The notes beneath the pieces are model-generated. The model did not search any database, was not told where the DNA came from, and was given only the letters and a program-made list of their open reading frames with translations. A stretch of DNA of 64,000 bases from Rubeoparvulum massiliense (GTDB lineage Bacteria; Bacillota; Bacilli; Rubeoparvulales; Rubeoparvulaceae). Location of the stretch: assembly GCF_001049895.1 (NCBI RefSeq), contig NZ_CVPE01000005.1, positions 62,001 to 126,000 of the forward strand, written 5' to 3'. The translations under genes and the position numbers were made by a program. The stretch's first letter is position 1; each line of letters opens with the position of its first letter. Shown here piece by piece: positions 39,135 to 48,851 of this stretch.

Positions 39135-40718
39135 TTAAACAGTTTGTGACGGAAGTTGTCCGGAGCGGATATGCTTCTTAATATATTCTGCTGTTCGTAG
39201 GGCAATGGCCATCACCGTATTCGTGGGATTGCCTGCACCAGAGGTAACAAAGACACTAGCATCGCAGATAAAAAGATTGGGATGATCATGGCTCTGACAG
39301 TACCCATCTACCACAGAATCCTCCGGATCTTCTCCCATCCGACAGCCCCCCATGAGATGGGCTGTATCATCGACCACATATTCCACTTTACCACCTGCCG
39401 CTTCCAAAATCGTAGACATGGTAGCGACACCATGTTGAATCACCCGTTCATCATTCGTACTATAACTAAATGAGACACGGGCACGCGGGATTCCATACTC
39501 ATCCACCTCATCCGCCAAGGTGACACTGTTATGGACCTGTGGTAAGACTTCACCAACCATGGTTAAGCGACCATAGAAATTATAATCCAGCATCACCTGC
39601 TGGAGTTTTTCTCCCCATAATCCATGGGTTCTTGCCAAGCCTTGCGCCATCGCTACCGGTCTCACCCCATGGGCATGGATCGTATACCCCCTCACAAATC
39701 CTCTGCTGGCATCGGTCCTGTAAAAATCTAAGGTACTGGCCAATACTGGCGTTCCTTTATACAGCCGAACCTCGTCTGCAAATTTAGCATAGACATCATG
39801 GCTGCTGTGGGTCATGAGACCCTTCCCCACCCAGCCACTGGTATTGGCTAATCCCTGCGGATATTGTGTCGTAGCGGAATGCAATAATAGGCGAGGCGAT
39901 TCGATGGCATAAGCAGAGAGAATCACAATGCGCGCTGACTGCTCATAGGTGATGCCATCGTGGACAAATGTTACTCCACGTACTTTGTCATCTTGATCGA
40001 GGAGAATCTGTGTCACCATACAATCAGCTAGGACTTCCGCACCGGCCTTCATCGCCTTGGGAATATGGTGAATTAAGGTGGAGAACTTGGCATTGGGCAT
40101 ACAGCCTTGATTACAGAAGCCCCGATTAATACAAGGTGGACGACCATCATACGGGGCAGAAAGAATAGCAAGGGGAGTGGGTGTGGCTTGAATCCCTAGC
40201 TTTTCACAACCATTCATAAAAAGATCGGCATTGGGACTGAGGGGATGCCTTTCTGGATAAGGATAGGGACCATGAAAATGACCCCAAGGGAAATGCTTTG
40301 GTCCTGACACAGCAATCTCTTGCTCGATCTGTGTATAGTACGGCTCTAGATCCTCATAGCTTATGGGCCAATCCCAAGCGACACCATCCATGGTCCGAGC
40401 ACGAAAATCAATATCCTGAAAACGCAAAAAGACGCCAGTAAAGTGAACCGTCCCCCCACCTACACCGCGGCCTGAATTGTTATGTCCCATGGTTAAGGGA
40501 TTCTTCCCAGCGACCAGTCGTGTATCCTCCCAGCCTAAACGCTTCATGCTTAATTCATCACTGGCAAAATCCTTCTGAGGATCACGAAAAGGACCTGCCT
40601 CCAATACCACCACCTTCAGGTTGGCTTCTGCCAGTTCCTTCGCCAGTACGCCACCTGCTGCCCCTGCACCAATAATGAGTACATCCACTTCTTCATTCGC
40701 GTATTTTCTCTTCAGCAT
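39135..40718 (-). CDS. GMC family oxidoreductase (gluconate 2-dehydrogenase-like flavoprotein)
   Basis: A 527-residue FAD-dependent GMC oxidoreductase. The Rossmann motif VLIIGAGAAGGVLAKELAEANLKVVVLEAG is at the N-terminus, GRGVGGGTVHFTG follows, and the C-terminus has CDASVFVTSGAGNPTNTVMAIALRTAEYI. Such enzymes oxidise sugar acids, polyols or related hydroxy compounds and pass electrons to the respiratory chain. A CX3CNQGCMPNAKF cysteine cluster lies mid-protein. No signal peptide. It overlaps its small-subunit gene by 26 nt and ends an operon led by larA. Substrate unknown. Confidence 0.87.
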   Translation of the reverse strand: MLKRKYANEEVDVLIIGAGAAGGVLAKELAEANLKVVVLEAGPFRDPQKDFASDELSMKRLGWEDTRLVAGKNPLTMGHNNSGRGVGGGTVHFTGVFLRFQDIDFRARTMDGVAWDWPISYEDLEPYYTQIEQEIAVSGPKHFPWGHFHGPYPYPERHPLSPNADLFMNGCEKLGIQATPTPLAILSAPYDGRPPCINRGFCNQGCMPNAKFSTLIHHIPKAMKAGAEVLADCMVTQILLDQDDKVRGVTFVHDGITYEQSARIVILSAYAIESPRLLLHSATTQYPQGLANTSGWVGKGLMTHSSHDVYAKFADEVRLYKGTPVLASTLDFYRTDASRGFVRGYTIHAHGVRPVAMAQGLARTHGLWGEKLQQVMLDYNFYGRLTMVGEVLPQVHNSVTLADEVDEYGIPRARVSFSYSTNDERVIQHGVATMSTILEAAGGKVEYVVDDTAHLMGGCRMGEDPEDSVVDGYCQSHDHPNLFICDASVFVTSGAGNPTNTVMAIALRTAEYIKKHIRSGQLPSQTV

Positions 40719-41310
40719 GCTTCCGCTTCGCCTCCCATGGATCCAATTGTCCTAGTTCTGTCCTTACATAACCCCTTGGATAGGCCGGACCCCCATAGCC
40801 GATATCCGACCAGACATGGGGGTGCGAGTAATAGGCTTCAATGACAAGCTGGACTAATTTTTTCATAAAGATGGTTGGATCCACATGCTTCCAGTACTGA
40901 GGATAAGGTGTCATTCCACCTTGAATCATGCTCAAGATACTCCGCTGCTGCTCAGGTTGAAGACCTGCAAAGGGTGCAAGAAGATGAGCAACAGTACTCT
41001 GTTCTAGCGCATTCAATCCTTCACGGATCAGTTGAGCCTGGGGAGGTGAATTCACATGGCGTTCCCCCTCACCAGCATCCTTCGCTAAGCTTTGATCCAG
41101 ATGCTTCACAATATACTGACCGATCTCAGGACGAGGATCGCCTGTGAGTCGCGCTGCCAGCTCCATAAGAAGGGTCATCTGCTCTGGTCGGAAGAAGCGA
41201 AGCTGATGAAGTGGCTCCAATCTTTTTTGAACAATTTTCTGAGTATGATCATCCCAATGATCCATCTGCTCCAATACATCATAGGTTGGGTAATGCTTCT
41301 GCATAGCCAT
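40693..41310 (-). CDS. Gluconate 2-dehydrogenase subunit 3-like protein
   Basis: A 205-residue protein of the gluconate 2-dehydrogenase subunit 3 family (RFFRPEQMTLLMELAARL near the N-terminus, DIGYGGPAYPRGYV near the end), the usual partner of membrane-linked GMC dehydrogenases. It lacks the Tat signal that proteobacterial homologues carry, so the complex probably sits on the cytoplasmic side. GGAGGTGAAGC precedes the ATG. It starts 4 nt after the membrane protein gene and overlaps the GMC gene, indicating a coupled complex. Confidence 0.82.
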   Translation of the reverse strand: MAMQKHYPTYDVLEQMDHWDDHTQKIVQKRLEPLHQLRFFRPEQMTLLMELAARLTGDPRPEIGQYIVKHLDQSLAKDAGEGERHVNSPPQAQLIREGLNALEQSTVAHLLAPFAGLQPEQQRSILSMIQGGMTPYPQYWKHVDPTIFMKKLVQLVIEAYYSHPHVWSDIGYGGPAYPRGYVRTELGQLDPWEAKRKHAEEKIRE

Positions 41311-41313
41311 GCT

Positions 41314-41706
41314 TCACCTCCACCAAACTGCGAGTAGACCGAGGATACTCAAGGCACCAAACATCATGGGAAGAAAGATGGGAGGCCCGATCAATAGATT
41401 ACGTAGGGTCCAGCCACCGACACGAATTCGGACCCCACGGATATGAAAGAAAGCTCCCACCACCCCATCCACAAGACCGATCCAAAGCAAGATGAGGTAA
41501 AGATAATAGCTCCAGTTAGTTAGCCAAAAGCTGTAGATGAGACCCGTGAGAAAAATCAACGGTGCTGAAATGACTGGCAACCACATAGAGCGATGATGAA
41601 AGTTTTGCCGATAGTGAAAGAGCGTAACCTGAAAGCCTATGACAAGAAAAGCAAGGGCAACAAAAATTGTTGCAATCCGCACAAAAGGCCATCCATCCCA
41701 GCCCAT
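41314..41706 (-). CDS. Small membrane protein of the larA-GMC operon (130 aa)
   Basis: A 130-residue protein with about four transmembrane helices (roughly 10-28, 43-62, 66-86, 105-127) and conserved-looking His and Arg/Gly-rich loops (FFHIRGVRIRVGGW). I do not recognise a named family. Its position between larA and the dehydrogenase genes, with only 4 nt to the next gene, suggests it anchors the dehydrogenase to the membrane or hands electrons on. Strong AAAGGAGG site before the ATG. Confidence 0.7.
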   Translation of the reverse strand: MGWDGWPFVRIATIFVALAFLVIGFQVTLFHYRQNFHHRSMWLPVISAPLIFLTGLIYSFWLTNWSYYLYLILLWIGLVDGVVGAFFHIRGVRIRVGGWTLRNLLIGPPIFLPMMFGALSILGLLAVWWR

Positions 41707-41739
41707 CTATTCATCCTCCTTTAGACGATGACGCTACTT

Positions 41740-42972
41740 CTACTGATTATGAAAAAAGGTAAGTGAAGCATGAGGTAAAACAGCAACCCGCCTTGCTCTG
41801 CGATACCAGGCAAACTCCTGAAGATTCAAATGGGTTAATCCCGTAATGGGTAGAAGATCTACGAAAGCGTGAGCCATGGCGCTATATAGATAGATTTGAT
41901 ACTCCTTCGCCAGCTGCTCCAACTGTTCTACCTTGTGCCAGCCTAGACGAAATTCAGGCTTCACCTTCTCATATTCTCCAGGTTGGTGACGCTCCACCCA
42001 TTCTTGAAAGGCAGGATGACCAAACCCTTCACCGCATTCCCCAACCAGTACAATGACACCGCCCTTCTTGGTAATCTGACTGGCATTCTGCAAGCTCTTG
42101 ATGAGCTGATAAAGATTCATATCCTTGGGAGTGCCACCAGCTGATGCGACTGTAACCTCAAATGGTGGAGGCATAGGATGAAAGAAATACGGCTTAGCCA
42201 GTTCAACGCCTTTACGGAACGCTGCCAGCGGATCACCGCTTACTGCCGCCATGATCTGGCGCTGTGGATTGACCACCGTATTGAAGAGAAAGTGAATGGG
42301 TAGAAACTGCTGCCACTCTTCCAGATCGTCACGAAGAGGATTCTCTACCATCCCAGGCTGTACCTGATATTCCCTGCTCAATGCATGGTGGGCCTGAATC
42401 GCCCGTTCGCTTGCCACGCCTGGCATCAAGGCCTTTAGTCCACCTGACATTCCCACCAACCAATGGGGTTCGATGTTTCCCGTTGCAATTCGGAGCTCCG
42501 CCTCTATAACCGGTCGATAGACCTCTACAGGTGTGCCCCGTGTGGTCTGCCCCAGTAAAACGGCATCTTCCACAAGTGGTGAGTGATTCAAAATGTTTAA
42601 CTTGCCCATCCACTTTTCGCCAACAATTTGAATCATTTCACGCTCCGTCTGCCGCCGATGTGTTCCTAAGGCGATCACCACGGTTATCTCTTCCTCCCTC
42701 ATGCCTCCTTCCTTCAATTTTGTCATTAGCTGATCAACGAGCTTTGCTGTAGGTACTAGCCGTGTTGAATCGCTGACCAAAATACATGCACTCTTTGCAT
42801 TTTGTACAAGCATCTGCAATGGAGGTGAGCCAATGGGCTCACGCAGAGCATCTACTAATCGCTCATCCTCAGCAAAGGGGGCAATTTTGGGGAAATCGTA
42901 GATCTTAATTTCTTGGTGCCCCGAAAGCTGAATGAGTTTTGTTTCATTGCCATAAGGTAAAAGTATGCGCAT
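41740..42972 (-). CDS. larA: LarA-family nickel-pincer 2-hydroxyacid racemase/epimerase
   Basis: A member of the LarA family, which uses the nickel-pincer nucleotide to racemise or epimerise 2-hydroxyacids by proton-coupled hydride transfer. With the ATG at 42972 (410 residues), the key L. plantarum LarA residues have counterparts: Asp68 and Arg71 (DSTR), His105 (GTHR), His170 (IEPH), the cofactor-bearing Lys180 (GGLKAL) and the nickel ligand His196 (QAHH), all with matching spacing. GGAAAA is a weak ribosome-binding site; a GTG at 43011 has none. The cofactor genes larE, larB and split larC are 40 kb away. The operon with a gluconate-type dehydrogenase suggests a substrate other than lactate. 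Confidence 0.88.
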   Translation of the reverse strand: MRILLPYGNETKLIQLSGHQEIKIYDFPKIAPFAEDERLVDALREPIGSPPLQMLVQNAKSACILVSDSTRLVPTAKLVDQLMTKLKEGGMREEEITVVIALGTHRRQTEREMIQIVGEKWMGKLNILNHSPLVEDAVLLGQTTRGTPVEVYRPVIEAELRIATGNIEPHWLVGMSGGLKALMPGVASERAIQAHHALSREYQVQPGMVENPLRDDLEEWQQFLPIHFLFNTVVNPQRQIMAAVSGDPLAAFRKGVELAKPYFFHPMPPPFEVTVASAGGTPKDMNLYQLIKSLQNASQITKKGGVIVLVGECGEGFGHPAFQEWVERHQPGEYEKVKPEFRLGWHKVEQLEQLAKEYQIYLYSAMAHAFVDLLPITGLTHLNLQEFAWYRRARRVAVLPHASLTFFHNQ

Positions 42973-43039
42973 AATTCTATTTTTTCCAGATAATTCAGGA
43001 ATATACGCCACAGAGATGGGGCTGATATCGTATGATCAT

Positions 43040-43077
43040 AACAAGGCAGCCGATCCAACTTGATCAGCTGCCTTGTT
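43040..43077. terminator. Hairpin between the nrfD-like and larA genes
   Basis: A perfect 11-bp stem (43040-43050 with 43067-43077) lies 58 nt past the stop of the molybdoenzyme operon. There is no clear T-run, so termination is likely but not certain. Confidence 0.5.
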
Positions 43078-43135
43078 TGATTAAAGATTACGAAATTGAT
43101 TACTTAGAGAGTGGTATTATCCGTTTGAGTTATCC

Positions 43136-44170
43136 TCATGCCTTCTTTGCAAATACACCTTGGTTATCAAATAGTTTTTTACAGAGTGGCGGGAGGAGTA
43201 AGACGAGAACAGCAAATAGTACTAAGAAGATCGTAACCTCCATCCAAGCTGCTCCTGAAGTATCTACTGTGTTAAAGAGTGTCCCTGTCAATGGCATCTC
43301 TCCACCAGCAATGACGAAGTTAAAGCGGAGAGCAAAGACACCAACTAAGCTGAGAAGGCCAGAAATTCCTAAGATGGCTGTAGAACCCTTACTAAATACC
43401 AGTAACAGCAAGGGAAGTACCATCCCAATGAGTACTTGAACAACGACGAAGGAGAAGAAGCGATCACCTGCTAGGAGATTCTCTGCCACTCCTTTTCCAG
43501 CTGCATCAAGGGCAAAGAGAATCAGGATATGGGCTGCTAATAAGGCAAGTTCTAGCACAACAAAGCCAATTTTCAGACCATGGAGCGCTTCCTTCACCTC
43601 TTCACCAGCTACGCCTGTCAGACGTGGGAAGAAGCTATTGGCCACACTAAGCAGACTCATACCTGAAACAAACCCAGAAACTAAGAAGAGAATAGGTACC
43701 AAGGCTGAGTTCCAAAGGGGACGACTTGGTGCTAAAGCTAGTAGAAAGCCTGTGTACAACCCAAGGGATGCTGCAAGGATTAAACCTGCAACTCCCCAGC
43801 CTTTTAGACGTTTGGCATTCTCATTACGCCAAGCAAACCATGTATAGACTAAAGCGATGATTCCGTAAAAGAGTAAGATAAACGAACCCCATGTCATGGC
43901 AGAGCTAGGATTGACGCGGAAGAGCAGGGTAATGAAACGGCCTGGTTGTCCTAAGTCCACAATCAAGGCCAATGCCCCTGGAACAAGTGCACCTAGCGCC
44001 ATAATACTAGCTGGCTTAACTAGCGCATCATATTTTTTAATCCCAAACACGGTACTGAGTGTGGAAACGAGAAAGAGTCCTGCACTCAGACCAGCAATGA
44101 AAATATAGAATACAATTAACATGCCAAATGGGGCCTCATGCTGCAACTGATAGACGATGGTAGTATCCAT
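43136..44170 (-). CDS. NrfD/PsrC/TtrC-like quinol-binding membrane subunit
   Basis: A 344-residue polytopic membrane protein with about nine transmembrane helices, of the NrfD/PsrC family (FYIFIAGLSAGLFLVSTL, DLGQPGRFITLLFRVNPSSAMTWGSF). It anchors the complex in the membrane and passes electrons from quinol to the Fe-S subunit. It is the last gene of the four-gene molybdoenzyme operon, 6 nt after the Fe-S gene. Size and type match TtrC of tetrathionate reductase and similar anchors of Bacillus selenate reductase-type enzymes. Confidence 0.9.
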   Translation of the reverse strand: MDTTIVYQLQHEAPFGMLIVFYIFIAGLSAGLFLVSTLSTVFGIKKYDALVKPASIMALGALVPGALALIVDLGQPGRFITLLFRVNPSSAMTWGSFILLFYGIIALVYTWFAWRNENAKRLKGWGVAGLILAASLGLYTGFLLALAPSRPLWNSALVPILFLVSGFVSGMSLLSVANSFFPRLTGVAGEEVKEALHGLKIGFVVLELALLAAHILILFALDAAGKGVAENLLAGDRFFSFVVVQVLIGMVLPLLLLVFSKGSTAILGISGLLSLVGVFALRFNFVIAGGEMPLTGTLFNTVDTSGAAWMEVTIFLVLFAVLVLLLPPLCKKLFDNQGVFAKKA

Positions 44171-44176
44171 CTTCCC

Positions 44177-44782
44177 TTACCCCCTTTTCTCCAGCTTACT
44201 AAAGTCTGCACCTGCTAGCGCCTCATCCAACCCAATATAAAAGACGCGAGGTTTTGTCCCCAATTCAGGGCGAAGAACTTGGTAGGATTCTTCTGCTAGA
44301 AGGCGGCTTACGATACTATTGGGATCATTTAAGTCACCAAAATACCGGGCATGTGCGATACAGTTGCTTACACAAGCCGGTAGGAGCCCTGCATGAACCC
44401 GCTCGATACAGAAGTCGCATTTATCCGCCATCCCATTCTCGGGATTAAGATAGCGCTGATCGTAAGGACATGCAGCGATACAGTAGCGACAGCCAATACA
44501 TTTATCAGGATCGATCCGTACAATTCCATCTTCATCATGATAGGTAGCCTTAACTGGACAAACCGTAGTACAAGGAGCATCTTCACACTGATTACAAAGA
44601 CGAGGTACCTTGACCCGAATCACATTGGGGAAGACCCCTTTATCTGCTTCCGCCACCCATGAGCGGAAAAAACCTTCCGGTACATCGTTCTCCATTTTAC
44701 ACGTAACGGTACAAGCATGGCAGCTAACACAGCGTCGTACATCGATCACCATGGCATAGCGATGTTGTGATGTTGTACTCAT
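44177..44782 (-). CDS. 4Fe-4S ferredoxin-type electron transfer subunit (TtrB/PsrB-like)
   Basis: A 201-residue subunit binding four [4Fe-4S] clusters. The cysteine groups are CVSCHACTVTC, CNQCEDAPCTTVC, CIGCRYCIAAC and CDFC...CVSNC. It moves electrons from the membrane anchor to the molybdenum subunit. The ATG at 44782 overlaps the TorD-like stop (ATGA), so it is chosen over an ATG six bases upstream. No Tat signal of its own; it would be co-exported with the catalytic subunit. Confidence 0.93.
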   Translation of the reverse strand: MSTTSQHRYAMVIDVRRCVSCHACTVTCKMENDVPEGFFRSWVAEADKGVFPNVIRVKVPRLCNQCEDAPCTTVCPVKATYHDEDGIVRIDPDKCIGCRYCIAACPYDQRYLNPENGMADKCDFCIERVHAGLLPACVSNCIAHARYFGDLNDPNSIVSRLLAEESYQVLRPELGTKPRVFYIGLDEALAGADFSKLEKRG

Positions 44783-45462
44783 GACCATTCACCCACTTTC
44801 GTTGAATTGCTTCGCAGGTATTTCATATCATCAGCTACCCAGTTGAATACGATTAACCCAACCTTTGTGTAATAACCTTCTCCTGACTCCGTCAGGGCAG
44901 CAACAAACGAATCGGTCCATGGGTTCACATGTTCAGCTAAAAATTGTTCTTGCCGATCTCGCCACTTCGTAGCTAACCCTTCGTTCCTTCCCACAGACTC
45001 TAATTCCTCCATACAGAGATAAGCCATAAAAGCTAATTCAAACCCAATATGATCAGGAAAAGTGATGCCCTTCAAGGGTTCAAAAATATCCAAGCGGGTA
45101 GGTTGAAAATCAAAGAGATCATAACAGGATTGGACATGACTGGCTTCTGGACCCATTAAGCGCCCCCACTTACGACCATTGGTAAGATAATTGCGCAGAA
45201 CTGATTCGTAAGGTGGGATATAACGCCCTGACATGGGAACAAAGAAGCGGTCATAATATTCCTGACGGAGTTCTTCGACATTAGACTTATTATCCATAGA
45301 TAGTGGCTCTTCACCATACTCTTCTAACATGAGAGAAAGCTGTAGGTAGTTCTGCTCCATCCGCTCCGCTGTTGGCTCTTGAAGAAAAAGACTAGCGAGA
45401 AACGCATAAATCTGCTGACGTACGTCAGTTGTCCCATACGCTTCAGTCTGCATCATCATCAC
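44779..45462 (-). CDS. TorD/DmsD-like chaperone of the molybdoenzyme
   Basis: A 227-residue all-helical TorD-family protein (QIYAFLASLFLQEPTAERM, YDRFFVPMSGRYIPPYESVLR, HIGFELAFMAYLCMEE). Such chaperones bind the Tat signal and help molybdenum cofactor insertion before export. Its place directly behind the catalytic subunit (no gap) and coupled to the Fe-S gene by ATGA supports that job here. The ATG is preceded by GTAGGTGAT. Confidence 0.88.
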   Translation of the reverse strand: MMMMQTEAYGTTDVRQQIYAFLASLFLQEPTAERMEQNYLQLSLMLEEYGEEPLSMDNKSNVEELRQEYYDRFFVPMSGRYIPPYESVLRNYLTNGRKWGRLMGPEASHVQSCYDLFDFQPTRLDIFEPLKGITFPDHIGFELAFMAYLCMEELESVGRNEGLATKWRDRQEQFLAEHVNPWTDSFVAALTESGEGYYTKVGLIVFNWVADDMKYLRSNSTKVGEWS

Positions 45463-48400
45463 CTACACTCTCTCAATTCGGAAGGCGCCACCATTCCGGC
45501 TTGGAATTCCTGTTGACATCTCGCTAAAGCCCATGATACCTGCTTCAACGGTTGGGTCGAGCAGACTAATACGAGCAAGGTTAACCCCTTTGCCACGCCG
45601 CTCATCGCCAGGTATGGTCTCATTTCCTACTTCATAGGATTTTACTCCATATTGCCAGTGTCCATAACCGAAGGCGATGGCTACAGTACCTTTTGCTACA
45701 CCTTGACGTGCTAGTAAGATCCCCTCTTCTTCACCACCAGTAGCGGAAATCAATTTCACCCGATCGCCATTTTTTAAGCCTAACTGTTCAGCATCTTCAA
45801 TATTGACCTCTACATAGTTGGTATCATGAATCTGTGTAAGGATAGAGCTATTAGCTAACATGGTGACACTACGGAAGTTGGCCTTGTAGGAGACTCCTTT
45901 AAATGGCCATTCGCTCTCTGGATACTTATCCGTTAATAATGTGCCATCGGCAAAGGTTTCAGGTTCATAGACAAGTACACCTGGGAAGTATTCGCCAGTG
46001 AAGCTATTCCGTGCAGTAGCAAGTGATTCTACATAGAGATTTAACACTTTCTTATAGCCATATTTATGGAACTCACCATCAAATCCATCCTCCCGACTTT
46101 CGAAACGACCACCACGACTCATCACATAGAGTGCTTTTCGCCATTCATCTGGCTTCAAAATCTTCTTCCACTCTTCTAGTTCTTCTCCTAGACCCATGAG
46201 CTGAATCTCTTCATCAGTAATGTCAGGCGCCACTTTACCAATGGAGTCGTCGAAGGCCATGTTGGTGATAATCCGTAAGAAATACTCAGCTGGATTATTA
46301 ACGGGAACATCATTCCCATCCTTATCTTTCAGTGCCTTGTCACCATAGCCTGGTACGCCGATCGCCTTTGCCACATCAATAATATAGTTCTCTAAACAAG
46401 CATAACGACCGTCTGGCAATTGTTCTGTTAGCGCTTTCACTACAGGCCAGCGAACGGTGGTGCCTTTACCAGAGAAGTTCCCTTCAATATTGGGAGTACC
46501 CCAACTTTCATAGGGAGTAGTATCTGGAATGATATAGTCAGCTAAGGACGTTGTTTCGCCCATAAAAGCATCGGAAGCGATAAATAACGGAACCTTATTT
46601 ACATCCTTCAGTCCTTCAACTACTTCACTTTTCGCACCTGCTGGCGTTGTCATCACGGGATTACTCATCCAAGTGAAGAGAATTTTAGTCTGATAAGGGT
46701 ACCCATTAATGGCAGCGAAGACCGCTTGGTTATCGGATGCACCCCCAACTGGATGCCAAGGGAATTTACTAGGATAAGGATTTTCTCCTTGCGCCACCTT
46801 CTGTTTATATTCCGTGGTATCTTCATATCTAGCACCAGTACGTCCTACAAGCATCCCTGCTGGTTTTGGTGCTCCTTCAATATTTTTCAGATCATAACGC
46901 GGTCCTGGAGTAGCAGTACTAAAGTTGTTCCGCCGAGTAATATTACCGCCCTTCATATTCGTCGAACCGACAAGGGCACAGAGTGCGTAGTGAGCAGCGG
47001 TCGCTTGCAAGCCCGTTGAGGATGCCGTACCGCCTAAACCATCCACAGCTACCTTGGTTCCATGAGAGGTGAACTCCTTAGCGATTTCCACAATGGTAGC
47101 AACCGGAATCCCACACTCTTTGCTGTAGAACTCCATATCATGGGAATCTGCACTCTCCTTCAGTAAGAGCAGGCTAGATTTAACATGAATCGTTGTTCCA
47201 TCAGCAGCAGTCAATGCGCCGGCATAGAAGATATCTGCATCGGTTGTTTCACTGTAAAGCTTGGGTTGCCGTGTGGCTTTATCAATCACCACGTAGAAAT
47301 CTTCCTTACCGTCGTTTTCTGGTACCGGAAGTCCGAGATCCTCTGCCCGTAAAAGTTTCCGATAATTGGGATGCTGCTCATCCATAATGACGAGGTACGA
47401 AGCATTACAGAAGCTGTTATAGCCTTTCGCTTGAGCTGCCTCGAGATTAGGAGCGCTTAAATAGGCTTCGTTATAACGGCGGTTGGCAAGAATCCATTGG
47501 ATTAATGCAAGTGCAAATGCACCGTCCGTTGTTGGCTTAATGGGGACCCACTTCGTCCGGTTACCATTGGGGCCAATTCCTCCACCCATCATGACTGGGT
47601 CTACCACCGTATATTTCAAATGACCTGTTGTGGTACCCACGGCTGCCTGCCGAGCAATGGTCTGCATCGGCTTCCCTGCTTTACCAGGGTAAGCACCTAG
47701 ATAGAGGATATATTCAGCATTTGTCATATCTGGCTTAAAGACGTTTCCACCAGCGAATATCCCAGCACCTGGGACTTTAGAGCCCCCTCAGGAAAAGCCA
47801 TGTGAATGGAAGTTCTTTGTACCAAAAAATCCCGCAAATTTGTTCGCAATCACTGTACGACCATCCCCACGTCCGCCAATAAAGGAGAGCTGGTTGCTCT
47901 TCGGACCTAACTCAGGCTGAGCTGGATCAAGAGGAGTCTTCACATCATGAACTTGACGGAAGCCTTCGATGGTTTGACCCTCACCAAGATCTGCAAAGAG
48001 CTTACCACCTTCAACCGTTTCCTTAACAGCTTCTTCCCAAGTAATGGGGACCCATTTTCCTTCTCCCCGTTTTCCTGCCCGCTTTAAGGGAACCAGAATA
48101 CGATTGGGGTCATAGTGCGCCTCTAGGGTTGCATTCCCCCGTTGACATAGCGTGGCACGATAACGATATCCATAATCTTGATAGCTACTGAATGCACGGT
48201 ATGCGTCTAATAATGGTGCTTCAAAATCCAAGGTTGGTTGAGCATTGTTCGGATTATACGGATTCCCATATACTCGTAGCATCTGACCGGTTCGCGTATC
48301 AATTTTGACCCGGTTACCACAAGAGCTATAGCATCCGAGACAAGCACTATTCCGCATGACAATGTTGGAATTCACTTTCACTTCTCCGCTCTGTGGATCT

Positions 48401-48549
48401 ACCCGAGCCTCTAACTCTTGGGTACGGGCATGGAGAGGAGTAAATTCCTTCGGCTCTTCTGCATGACTCAGTTTGTCCAGACCCAAATCCACTACAGCTA
48501 CTGTACCAACTGCCATGGAAAGTTTCAGAAATTGGCGCCGATTCAGCAT
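45463..48549 (-). CDS. TtrA-like molybdoenzyme catalytic subunit, predicted selenoprotein (UGA at 47788-47790)
   Basis: Two open stretches (48549-47791 and 47787-45463) are in one frame, divided only by a TGA; together they encode 1028 residues, the size of tetrathionate reductase TtrA. The N-terminus has a Tat signal (RRQFLKL) and the [4Fe-4S] ligands Cys70, Cys73, Cys77, Cys135. The TGA is codon 254, in GTKNFHSHGFS-TGA-GGSK, which aligns with GSKNFGAHGAYCGLA of Salmonella TtrA, so it replaces the cysteine that ligates molybdenum. A SECIS-like hairpin follows. Selenocysteine at this ligand is known in formate dehydrogenases. Close relatives include tetrathionate, selenate and polysulfide reductases, so the substrate is open. 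Confidence 0.85.
47755..47790 (-). promoter_or_regulatory. bSECIS-like element after the UGA of the molybdoenzyme gene
   Basis: Starting 12 nt after the UGA, GUCCCA and UGGGAU (47759-47775) pair around the loop GGUGC. The loop starts 18 nt after the UGA and begins with G, fitting published bacterial SECIS rules (G among the first two loop bases; 16-37 nt distance). Confidence 0.65.
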
Positions 48550-48766
48550 CTACATTCACCTCGCTCATTAATTTCTGTCACATCCTCAGTTCAATTTCTG
48601 ATTGTGTGACATTTTCGTTGTTCTTTTCACCATAACTAAGAGTAAACACCGTCTTAAACCATCCATCTGGTTATCTGCTTGGAATCGTTTCACCTCCCAT
48701 ATTGACTGTTTGAAAAGTAAGGGGGTGGTCGTACAATCCATCCACTCGCCTTTCACTTATCTACTA

Positions 48767-48783
48767 ATGCATTTTTCATGCCA
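48767..48783 (-). promoter_or_regulatory. Sigma-54 (-24/-12) promoter of the molybdoenzyme operon
   Basis: TGGCATGAAAAATGCAT has the GG-N10-GC spacing of sigma-54 promoters and is close to TGGCAC-N5-TTGCA. It directs transcription toward the TtrA-like gene, starting near 48757, with a ~200-nt leader. I see no other gene or clear structure in 48550-48766. Confidence 0.75.
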
Positions 48784-48828
48784 AAAAAAACCGCCGATTT
48801 AGGAGGATTTCGCTTCCTATCGACGGTT
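48783..48828 (-). terminator. Terminator of the NtrC-type regulator gene
   Basis: On the minus strand, AACCGTCGAT and ATCGGCGGTT pair (one G-U) with an inner AGGA/TCCT, followed by eight Ts. The T-run ends exactly where the sigma-54 -24 element begins. Confidence 0.85.
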
Positions 48829-48851
48829 GAACTCTATCATTATGAAAGAAT

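Noticed and set aside
43032-43439. Plus-strand 135-residue frame
   Set aside because: It runs antisense through the nrfD-like gene and begins in the intergenic hairpin.
45463-48549. Two separate genes or a nonsense-mutated pseudogene for the molybdoenzyme
   Set aside because: Both parts are in the same frame, fully conserved in character, and the single TGA sits exactly on the catalytic Cys column with a SECIS-like hairpin behind it; the downstream operon genes are intact.
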